Position numbers and translations under genes: made by a program. DNA of 32,402 bases. Source: Catenulispora sp. Its GTDB lineage: Bacteria > Actinomycetota > Actinomycetes > Streptomycetales > Catenulisporaceae. Under the pieces are notes generated by a model. It did not search any database. It was not told the origin of the DNA and saw only the letters and a list, made by a program, of their open reading frames with translations. Positions 9,017 to 16,206 of this stretch are shown here, piece by piece (the first letter of the stretch is position 1; each line of letters opens with the position of its first letter). The stretch is taken from assembly GCA_013362315.1 (NCBI GenBank), contig JABFWL010000304.1, positions 1 to 32,402 on the forward strand, read 5' to 3'.

Positions 9017-10113
9017 CGCCCCACCCCCATCGCGCGATCGGCCAGCACGAGCTGGCAGATCTCAGTGCTGCCCTCGATGATCTCCATGAGCTTGGCGTCC
9101 CGGTACGCCCGCGCCACCACGCCCCCCTCCCGCGCCGCGGCCGAGGCCAGCACCTGAACCGCCCTCGCAGCACCCTGCGCCGCCGCCCGCGAGGCGACGT
9201 ACTTGGCCAGCACGGCCCGCGAGACCTGGTCCGGCGACCCGGCGTCCCAGCATCGGCTGGCGTCCTCGCAGACCAGGGTCGCGGTGCGCTCGGCGACGTA
9301 CAGGTCCGCCAGGTGGCGGGCGACGAGCTGGTGCCGGGCGATCGGCACACCGGCTTGCTCCCGGCTGCGCGCGTGTTCGGTGGCCGCGTCCAGGCAGGCC
9401 CGCAGGATGCCGACGCACCCCCAGGCGACCGACAGACGCCCGTAGGTCAGCGCGATCGTGGTGAGCATCGCCAGCGAATTCCCGGCCGCGCCGAGCAGGT
9501 TCTCGCGGGGGACGCGCACCGCGTCGAGCGTGACCGTGGCGTGCCCGGCGGCCCGGCAGCCCAGCGGCGCGGGAACCGGATCGATCCGGACGCCCGGGGC
9601 CGTCGCCGGGACGATCACCGCCGCGCCGCCGTCGCCGTACCGGCCGAACACGACGACCAGATCCGCGTACGCCGAGGCCGTGATCCAGGTCTTGACCCCG
9701 TCGACGACCAGGCTGTCGCCGTCCTCGCCGATCCCGGTGGACATGGCCGACAGGTCGCTGCCGGCGTCCGGCTCGCTGAACGCCACGGCCACGAGCTCGC
9801 CGTCGGTCAGCCGGCGCAGATACTGCTCGCGCTGGGCGCGGTCGCCGAGCCGCCGGATCGTCCAGGCCCCCATGCCCTGCGAGGTCATCACGCTTCTGAG
9901 CGAGCTGCACAAGGAGCCGACGTGGGCGGTGAGGCGCCCGCACTCCCGGCCGGTCAGGCCGAGCCCGCCGAAGCCGGTCTCGACCTCCGGGCACAGCAGG
10001 CCCTTGCCGCCCAGGCCCCGCAGCAGGTCCACGGGGATCTCGCCGGCCAGGTCCCATTCCGCGGCGGAATCGGCGACCGCCTCGGTCACGATCCCCGCCA
10101 GGTCCTCAGGCAT
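9013..10113 (-). CDS. fkbI: Acyl-CoA dehydrogenase-like (FkbI-like)
   Basis: LVAVAFSEPDAGSDLSAMSTGI, DSLVVDGVKTWITASAYAD, YRDAKLMEIIEGSTEICQLVLADRAMG are acyl-CoA dehydrogenase signatures. Overlaps fkbJ and the KAS III gene at its ends. Confidence 0.95.
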   Translation of the reverse strand: MPEDLAGIVTEAVADSAAEWDLAGEIPVDLLRGLGGKGLLCPEVETGFGGLGLTGRECGRLTAHVGSLCSSLRSVMTSQGMGAWTIRRLGDRAQREQYLRRLTDGELVAVAFSEPDAGSDLSAMSTGIGEDGDSLVVDGVKTWITASAYADLVVVFGRYGDGGAAVIVPATAPGVRIDPVPAPLGCRAAGHATVTLDAVRVPRENLLGAAGNSLAMLTTIALTYGRLSVAWGCVGILRACLDAATEHARSREQAGVPIARHQLVARHLADLYVAERTATLVCEDASRCWDAGSPDQVSRAVLAKYVASRAAAQGAARAVQVLASAAAREGGVVARAYRDAKLMEIIEGSTEICQLVLADRAMGVGR

Positions 10114-10381
10114 CGGCGGCTTTCCTCAGCCGCAGCACCAGGTCGGTCATGGCGCTGATGGTGCGGAAGTTGTCCATCGCCAGGTCCTCGCGCTCAACGA
10201 CGACGTCGAAGGCCTTCTCCACGAAGACCACGAGCTCCATCGCGAACAGCGACGAGACCACGCCGGAGGCGAACAGGTCCTGGCCGGGCTCCCACTCGGT
10301 CTTCGTCCGCTCCACGAGGAACTCGTGCAGCCGGTGCTCGATCCCGGCGGCCGACAGTCGTTCGGAGGCCGATTCAGGCAT
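10106..10381 (-). CDS. fkbJ: Discrete acyl carrier protein (FkbJ-like)
   Basis: 91 aa; LHEFLVERTKTEWEPGQDLFASGVVSSLFAMELVVFVEKAFDVVVEREDLAMDNFRTI matches the free-standing ACP of methoxymalonyl cassettes. Preceded by AGGAAAAGGGATCGCATC-ATG. Confidence 0.92.
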   Translation of the reverse strand: MPESASERLSAAGIEHRLHEFLVERTKTEWEPGQDLFASGVVSSLFAMELVVFVEKAFDVVVEREDLAMDNFRTISAMTDLVLRLRKAADA

Positions 10382-10421
10382 GATGCGATCCCTTTTCCTG
10401 TGGTGGTCGGTCGTCTTTGGT

Positions 10422-10458
10422 GTGGTGGCGTCGCTGGTGGTGGCGTCGCTGGTGGTGG
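10422..10458. repeat. 15-bp direct repeat (gtggtggcgtcgctg), about 2.5 copies, in the fkbJ-fkbG intergenic gap
   Basis: Two perfect consecutive copies at 10422-10436 and 10437-10451, then gtggtgg. Lies between the fkbG stop (10497) and the fkbJ start (10381). Confidence 0.9.
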
Positions 10459-10496
10459 TCGTCTCCAGGCGGTGATCGCCGCGCGCGCCGGGCAGG

Positions 10497-11159
10497 CTAG
10501 AGCTTGCGCGCCAGGGTGATGCCGTCGGCCATCGGGATGAGCGACAGCTCGACGCGGTCGTCGCCGCGCAACGCGGCGTTGAGCTCCCGGATCGCCAGCG
10601 TGTCCGGGTCCTGCGCGGCCGGATCGACGACCCGGCCGAAGAACAGGGTGTTGTCCAGGACGATCAGGCCGCCGGGCCGCACCAGGGTCAGCGCGCGTTC
10701 GAAGTAGTCGGGGTATCCGGTCTTGTCGGCGTCGACGAAGACCAGGTCGAAGCTGTCCGGGCCGGGATCGGTCAGCAGCGCGTCGAGGACCTTCGCGGCC
10801 TCCTCCAGGCGCAGCTCGATCCGGTCCTGCAGTCCGGCACGCGCCCAGTACCGCCGGGCGATGCGCGTCCAGCGTTCGCTGACGTCGCAGGTGATGAGGC
10901 GGCCGCCCGGCGCCAGGGCGCGCGCCATGCACAGCGCGCCGTAGCCGGTGAACGTGCCGAGCTCCAGCACCAGCCGGGCGTCCACGAGCCGGGTGAGCAG
11001 GGCCAGCAACTGACCCTCCTCCGGCATCGTGACCATCGCGGCCATGGCGCTCATGCCGGCCGTCTCGGCCCCGAGGTCCCGCAGGATCTCGTCCTCGCGC
11101 AGGGAGACGTCGCGCACGTATTGCCGCACTGCGTCGTCGACCGCCACCTGGCCCGCCAT
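10497..11159 (-). CDS. fkbG: SAM-dependent O-methyltransferase (FkbG-like, hydroxymalonyl-ACP O-methylation)
   Basis: LVLELGTFTGYGALCMARAL, FDLVFVDADKTGYPDYFERALTLVRPGGLIVLDNTLFFGRV is class I O-MT (CCoAOMT-like). ATG at 11159 shares one base with the fkbK stop; the listed 286-aa ORF start at 11357 overlaps fkbK and is too long. Confidence 0.92.
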   Translation of the reverse strand: MAGQVAVDDAVRQYVRDVSLREDEILRDLGAETAGMSAMAAMVTMPEEGQLLALLTRLVDARLVLELGTFTGYGALCMARALAPGGRLITCDVSERWTRIARRYWARAGLQDRIELRLEEAAKVLDALLTDPGPDSFDLVFVDADKTGYPDYFERALTLVRPGGLIVLDNTLFFGRVVDPAAQDPDTLAIRELNAALRGDDRVELSLIPMADGITLARKL

Positions 11160-12019
11160 CAGCGGGCCGCGTATTCGTAGAAGCCGCGGCCGGTCTTGCG
11201 GCCGTAGTCGCCCTCGGCGACCTTGCGCAGCAGCAGCGGGGAGGGGCTGCAACCGGCGTCGCCGGTGCGCTCGTGCAGCACCCGCAGCGAGTCCACGAGG
11301 TTGTCGATCCCGATCAGGTCGGCGGTCCGCAGCGGTCCGGTCGGGTGGCCCAGACACCCCTCCAGGAGCGCGTCGACGTCCGCGACCGTGGCCCGGCCCT
11401 GCTCCACGATGTCGGCCGCCGCGTTGATCATGCGGTGCAGCAACAGGCTGGTGACGAAGCCGGGCCCGTCGGCCACGACGATCGGCCGGCGCCCGAGTCG
11501 CTGGGCCAGTGCCCTGACGGCGGCCAGCGCGGCGTCGCCGGTCTGCGGCCCGCGGATCACCTCGATGGTCTTGATCAGCGAGGGCGGGTTCATGAAGTGG
11601 ACGCCGACCAGATCCTGCGGACGGGGCACCACCTCGGCGAGCTCGGCCACCGGGATCGACGACGTGTTCGTGATGCGCAGCGTGCCGGGCGCGGCCGCGT
11701 CCGCGATCGCGCAGTGCAGTTCGACCTTCGTCTTCAGGTGCTCGGTGACGGCCTCGATGACGGCGGTCGCGCCCTCGACGCCCTCCAGGGATGCCGCCGT
11801 GGTCAGCTCCCCGGGCGCCACCCCGGGCGGCAGCACCCCCATCAGCTGGGCCTGCCGGAGATGGGCGCGGATGTCGCCCGGCGCGGCGGCGAGCTTGTCC
11901 GGGTCGACGTCCAGCAGCCGCACCGGGACACCGTGCCCGAGCGCGAGTGCCGTGATGCCGGCTCCCATGACCCCGGCCCCGATCACCGCGAGCGGGCCGT
12001 CGCCCGCACCGCCGGTCAC
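11159..12019 (-). CDS. fkbK: 3-hydroxyacyl-CoA dehydrogenase-like, hydroxymalonyl-ACP pathway (FkbK-like)
   Basis: N-terminal LAVIGAGVMGAGITALALGHGVPVRLLDVD Rossmann motif; VGVHFMNPPSLIKTIEVIRG; PIVVADGPGFVTSLLLHRMINAA. Sits in a cluster with the other fkbGHIJ-like genes. Confidence 0.92.
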   Translation of the reverse strand: MTGGAGDGPLAVIGAGVMGAGITALALGHGVPVRLLDVDPDKLAAAPGDIRAHLRQAQLMGVLPPGVAPGELTTAASLEGVEGATAVIEAVTEHLKTKVELHCAIADAAAPGTLRITNTSSIPVAELAEVVPRPQDLVGVHFMNPPSLIKTIEVIRGPQTGDAALAAVRALAQRLGRRPIVVADGPGFVTSLLLHRMINAAADIVEQGRATVADVDALLEGCLGHPTGPLRTADLIGIDNLVDSLRVLHERTGDAGCSPSPLLLRKVAEGDYGRKTGRGFYEYAAR

Positions 12020-12081
12020 GGCCGTCGCCCGGCCGGCCGGCGCCCGCCGCCGCGGGCGTTCCCCTGGAAAATCAGTGACAT
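12016..12081 (-). CDS. Possible 21-aa leader ORF, MSLIFQGNARGGGRRPAGRRP, upstream of fkbK-like gene
   Basis: ATG at 12081 preceded by AAGGATATGAC (RBS-like AAGGA); TGA stop overlaps the GTG start of the downstream dehydrogenase in a GTGA configuration. Very short, so speculative. Confidence 0.3.
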   Translation of the reverse strand: MSLIFQGNARGGGRRPAGRRP

Positions 12082-12164
12082 GTCATATCCTTGTCTTGAC
12101 CGGTTGCCTGCATGCGTTGTCTGAACGGTTCGATCACAGTGGTTCGCCTCCAGTGGCCCGGCCG

Positions 12165-13985
12165 CTAGGCCCGCGATCCGCGACCCCGGAACGGCCGCGT
12201 CACAGCCCGCGTGCCGCGGCGCAGGAACGTGGTGCCGACGTCGAACGCGAGCGCGGCGGCGACCATCGGCGTCAGGATCGTGCCGAAGATCCCGAGCCCG
12301 GGCGGCAGCTTCCCGGACAGGTCTGGCGACAGGAACGCCGGCTCCTTGAAGGCCTTCGGGGACAGGTTCGGGTTGCGCATGCGGTTGACGTACGGAAGCC
12401 GCCACAACGCCGGCACCGCGGCGTCCGGCCGCATGACGCCGGTGGCGGCGCGCAGCCGGACCCCGTTGTCCAGCCGCCACTGGGCCCGCTTCGCCAGGCC
12501 CGCGCGGCGCCGGTCGATGATCTTCGCGACGGTGACCGGGTTCAGCCTGCCCCAGGGAGCGCTCTGCGACAGGGACAGCCGCCGTTCGAGCTTCCTGCGC
12601 GACGCCTTGAGCGGGTCGGTCTCCCGGCTGCTGTAGCCGCCGGTCTGGTACAGCCACTGCGCCGTCCGGAAGCGAGCCGGCAGGAAGGCGGCGAAGACGA
12701 GGTAGTCCACGACGTGGTCGAGGATGAAGAACCTGCTGTCGGCGATGGCCGGGCTGTACTTGTACTTCACCATCCCGCGCATGATCAGCCAGTCGGCCTT
12801 GGCCGCGCGGTTGATGTGGTCGATGTACCCCCGGTCCATGACTCCGTCGCGCAGGTGCCGCTCGACGATGTTGGCCGCGTGCCAGGAGTACACGGCCGAG
12901 AGCGACATGCCCTGGCTGTAGTAGGCGTCGATGATGGAGGCGGCGTCGCCGGATATCGCGTAGCGATCGGCCGAGACATAGGTGTCGCTGATGTACTGGA
13001 CGGACTTGTACGCGCTGAAGTCCAGTGTCGTGGCGCCCTTGACGAACTCCAGCAGCGGGTAGCGCCCGATGATCCGCCAGAACACCTCCCTGGCGCTGCC
13101 CTGGTGGTCCGGCCGGCTCCGGTCGTAGCTCACGCCGATGCTGACCCGGTCGCCGGCCAGCCGGATGATCCAGATCCAGTAGCCGTCGCCCCACAGGTGC
13201 ACGGTGTCCAGGTCGCGGCGGATCACCTCGTCCTTGCCCAGGACGAAGTCCCAGCGGTCGTCCGAGGGGTCGAAGGCGGACTCGAACTGCCCCCAGGCCG
13301 CGGAGGTGGTGAAGCCGTCGTCCAGCGGCACGTCGTGGCCCAACCGGTTGACCAGGAACCGCTTGCGACCCGAGCAGTCGACCACCCACCGGGCGCGCAC
13401 GGTCCCGGAGGCGCCCGAGTCCCGGGAGCTCCAGTCGACCTCGTGGTCGGCCTCGCCCGGCCCGAACCGCACGTCGCGGACCAGGCCCCGGTCGTTGAAG
13501 GTCACGTTCTCGAACTTCCCGAGCCGCTCGCGCATGACCGCCTCGATCTCGGGCCGCACGATCTGCGCGTCCTCGAACATCACGCGGGCGAAGCCGGGAT
13601 CGGAGATGCGGTCGATCCAGCGCTGCGGCAGCGCCCCCTGGAACCCCCACTCCGCGACGTCCGGCCCGAACTGCTCCTTGCCCTCCATCCCGTAGGCGAA
13701 CCAGACGCCGCGCTTGATGAACGAGCCGCTGATCGCCTCGTCGAGATCGCTCACCGTCCGGAAGAACGAGTTCGTCGCGCCGAACAGCGACTCCCCCACC
13801 TTGTAGCGGCTGACCGACCGGGTGGTCAGCTCGTCGATGATGACGACGCTGAAACCGCGTTTGGCGTACTGGATGGCGTTGTGCAGACCGATGATGCCGG
13901 CGCCGATTATGCAGATGTCGGCGCGGTCTTCCGATTCCCTGTGCGAACGCGCTTCGAGTTCTTCCATTTCCGCGCCCCCTATCAC
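12165..13985 (-). CDS. FAD-dependent halogenase-like (tryptophan-halogenase superfamily) oxidoreductase; halogenating activity uncertain
   Basis: FAD-binding DICIIGAGIIGLHNAIQYAKRGFSVVIID; YKVGESLFGATNSFF; GSFIKRGVWFAYG; VVDCSGRKRFL; WIWIIRLAGDRVSIGV; YAISGDAASIIDAYYSQGMSLS. Superfamily layout is clear, but the second Trp-x-Trp-x-Ile-Pro position is Arg and the late D-P motif reads D-A. The start could be the ATG ~18 nt downstream (MEELEARSHRES). Confidence 0.85.
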   Translation of the reverse strand: MIGGAEMEELEARSHRESEDRADICIIGAGIIGLHNAIQYAKRGFSVVIIDELTTRSVSRYKVGESLFGATNSFFRTVSDLDEAISGSFIKRGVWFAYGMEGKEQFGPDVAEWGFQGALPQRWIDRISDPGFARVMFEDAQIVRPEIEAVMRERLGKFENVTFNDRGLVRDVRFGPGEADHEVDWSSRDSGASGTVRARWVVDCSGRKRFLVNRLGHDVPLDDGFTTSAAWGQFESAFDPSDDRWDFVLGKDEVIRRDLDTVHLWGDGYWIWIIRLAGDRVSIGVSYDRSRPDHQGSAREVFWRIIGRYPLLEFVKGATTLDFSAYKSVQYISDTYVSADRYAISGDAASIIDAYYSQGMSLSAVYSWHAANIVERHLRDGVMDRGYIDHINRAAKADWLIMRGMVKYKYSPAIADSRFFILDHVVDYLVFAAFLPARFRTAQWLYQTGGYSSRETDPLKASRRKLERRLSLSQSAPWGRLNPVTVAKIIDRRRAGLAKRAQWRLDNGVRLRAATGVMRPDAAVPALWRLPYVNRMRNPNLSPKAFKEPAFLSPDLSGKLPPGLGIFGTILTPMVAAALAFDVGTTFLRRGTRAVTRPFRGRGSRA

Positions 13986-15757
13986 TTCTCGATGATGACG
14001 TCACCGATGACCAGGAGGTCGAGACCGGACGTGTAGAACACCGACAGCGCGTCCTCGACCGTGTGGATGATCGGTTTTCCCATGACGTTGAAGCTCGTGT
14101 TCAAGATGAGCGGCACGCCGGTCAGCCGGTAGAACTCCTCGATGAGGAGGTGGTACTTCTCGTTCCATTCCTTCTTCACGCTTTGCAGCCGGCCGGTGCC
14201 GTCCTCGTGCACGACGGCGGGAATCCGGTCGAGCACCTCATCCCGGAAGCGCAGAGTCCGTTCCATATACGGGGACTCCTGATAGTCGACCATGTATTCC
14301 GGCCCGTGCTCGTGCAGGATGGAGGGCGCGAAAGGCCGGTAGGACTCCCGGAACTTGACCCGGGAGTTGATCTTGTCCTTCATCCCCGGGTCGCGAGCGT
14401 CGGCCAGGATGGAGCGGTTCCCCAGGGCCCGCGGCCCGTACTCGGCCCGGCCCTGGACCCAGCCGACCAGCTTGCCCTCGGCCAGGGCCGCGGCCGTGCG
14501 CCGGCAGACCTCGGCGGTCTCCAGCTCCGTCTGCCGCACCGGGCCGAAGCTGCGCATCTTGGTCAGGGTGTCGGTGGACATCTCCGAGCCCAGATACGGG
14601 GACTGGAACGCGGGGGTGCGCTGCGCGCGCGCCTCGGGGTGGTCCTCGTAGTACGCCAGCCACGCCGCGCCCAGCGCGTTGCCGTCGTCGCCGGGGGCGC
14701 TGAAGATGTGCACCTTTGTGAAGGGCGTCTCCCGCAGGATCCGGCCGTTGGCCGAGGAGTTGAGCGCACAGCCGCCCCCCACGACGAGGTTCTCGGAGAT
14801 CCCGAGCTTCGCGAGGTTGTTCAGCAGCTCGAAGTAGACCTCGGAGAACACCCGCTGCCCGGCCAGGGCGATGTCCGCGGCGACGAACGGCGACTGGTCG
14901 GGCTTGCGGCGCAGGTCGTGGATCTTCTTGAACGGCCCGACGAGCGCCGCGTCGGGCGCGAACCGGACGGTGAGCCCGTCGACCTCCAGCAGCGGCCGGA
15001 ACAGGTTGTAGAGGTCGTCCCGGGGATTGCCGTAGGCGGCCAGGCCCATCACCTTCCACTCTTCACCGGTCAGGTGCCCGAAGCCACAGGTGGCGCAGAC
15101 GAAGGTGTAGAAGAACCCGAGGCTGCCCGAGCTGGCGTTCGGGACGTCCTTGATCTCGCTGATGCGGCCGTCGCGGTAGGTGTAGCAGCATGTGGAGGAT
15201 CCCTCGCCGAGGGCGTCCATCACCGCGACGGCCGCCTCGGAGAACGGGCTGGAGTAGCAGGAGACCGCGGCGTGGGTCAGATGGTGGTCGTAGCCGCGGC
15301 GCTCAAGGCTGCGCAGATAGGGGGCGTCGTCGCGTTGGTTCAGCTCGTACTTGAGGGTGTTGCCGGTCTGGCTCAGGACGTTGGTTTGCGAGGAGTACAG
15401 GAACTCCCGGGAGGAGATATGACCCCGCATGAAGTCGGGGAACTCCCCGAACAGCTCCACCAGGCGGCGCTCGTCGTCCCGGATCTCCTTCAGCCCCTGC
15501 TCCATGAGGCCGGCGGCCCGCTCGCTCCAACTCTGCGCGACGACCAGTTCGGCGTCGGGGTCGCAGTAGCGCGCGATCTCCTTCGCGGAATGTGCGAAGA
15601 AATCGGGAACGCAGTTGATCGAGCGCTTGTTCTGGAGATATCGCTCGGTGGCCTCGGCATACCGGACAACCCCCTGCGAGTCGACGATCGCCAGGGCACT
15701 GTCGTGGAGCGTGTTCGACAGCCCGACATAGTTCTTCTTCATCGTGCGGGGCCTCAT
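13982..15757 (-). CDS. NodU/CmcH/TobZ-family O-carbamoyltransferase
   Basis: N-terminal VGLSNTLHDSALAIVDSQG, HHLTHAAVSCYSSPFSEAAVAVMDALGEG, GGCALNSSANGRIL and C-terminal GWVQGRAEYGPRALGNRSILADARDPGMKDKINSRVKFRESYRPFAPSIL are hallmark carbamoyltransferase segments. ATGA overlap with the preceding SnoaL-like gene. Confidence 0.95.
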   Translation of the reverse strand: MRPRTMKKNYVGLSNTLHDSALAIVDSQGVVRYAEATERYLQNKRSINCVPDFFAHSAKEIARYCDPDAELVVAQSWSERAAGLMEQGLKEIRDDERRLVELFGEFPDFMRGHISSREFLYSSQTNVLSQTGNTLKYELNQRDDAPYLRSLERRGYDHHLTHAAVSCYSSPFSEAAVAVMDALGEGSSTCCYTYRDGRISEIKDVPNASSGSLGFFYTFVCATCGFGHLTGEEWKVMGLAAYGNPRDDLYNLFRPLLEVDGLTVRFAPDAALVGPFKKIHDLRRKPDQSPFVAADIALAGQRVFSEVYFELLNNLAKLGISENLVVGGGCALNSSANGRILRETPFTKVHIFSAPGDDGNALGAAWLAYYEDHPEARAQRTPAFQSPYLGSEMSTDTLTKMRSFGPVRQTELETAEVCRRTAAALAEGKLVGWVQGRAEYGPRALGNRSILADARDPGMKDKINSRVKFRESYRPFAPSILHEHGPEYMVDYQESPYMERTLRFRDEVLDRIPAVVHEDGTGRLQSVKKEWNEKYHLLIEEFYRLTGVPLILNTSFNVMGKPIIHTVEDALSVFYTSGLDLLVIGDVIIEK

Positions 15758-16191
15758 TTCCAGGAGAGCGAGGGGTCGATGGACTGCACTGGCACGTCAA
15801 GCTGCTCGGCGATCGTGAGGAGGTCGAGGTAATCCCAGAGCTCGGCGAGCTTGGAATCGCTGACGGAGTAGATCGCCACGCCGTCGGCGGCGATCGGCCG
15901 CCCGGTCGCGACCGCGCCCATGAAGGAGCCGCGATGGATGCCGGTGAGGCTGTAGCGGATCGCTATGCGCGCGCCGCGTGCCATCCAGTCGTCGACGGTG
16001 AACCGCAGGTCCGGGAAGGCGTCGGTGTAGTGGGTGACGTAGCGTGCGAACGCCGGCACCCCGGTGAACTCGCCCGATCTGCCGTGGCGGACGAAGCGCG
16101 GGTGGATCACCCGCTCGACGGCATCCAGGCCGCCGGGCTTCCACAGTTCGTTGTACGCGGTCAGGACCCGCAGGCTCTGATCCGACATCAT
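15754..16191 (-). CDS. SnoaL-like polyketide cyclase/isomerase-fold protein
   Basis: Sequence AYNELWKPGGLDAVERVIHPRFVRHGRSGEFTGVPAFARYVTHYTDAFPDLRFTVDDWMARGARIAIRYSLTGIHRGSFMG is typical of the SnoaL/NTF2-like family. The listed ORF starts at TTG 16206; ATG 16191, preceded by GGAGACC, looks a better start. Confidence 0.85.
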   Translation of the reverse strand: MMSDQSLRVLTAYNELWKPGGLDAVERVIHPRFVRHGRSGEFTGVPAFARYVTHYTDAFPDLRFTVDDWMARGARIAIRYSLTGIHRGSFMGAVATGRPIAADGVAIYSVSDSKLAELWDYLDLLTIAEQLDVPVQSIDPSLSWK

Positions 16192-16206
16192 CTGGTCTCC
16201 GATCAA

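Noticed and set aside
6899-10381. Tetronate-forming cassette (FkbH + ACP + KAS III)
   Set aside because: The presence of FkbI-, FkbK- and FkbG-like genes points to methoxymalonyl-ACP, and no tetronate acyltransferase or hydrolase partner genes are visible. Kept only as an alternative for the KAS III.
12016-14004. 662-aa and 660-aa minus-strand ORFs overlapping the halogenase-like and KAS III/fkbH genes
   Set aside because: They are in different frames from the motif-bearing ORFs and have Arg/Gly-rich shadow composition.
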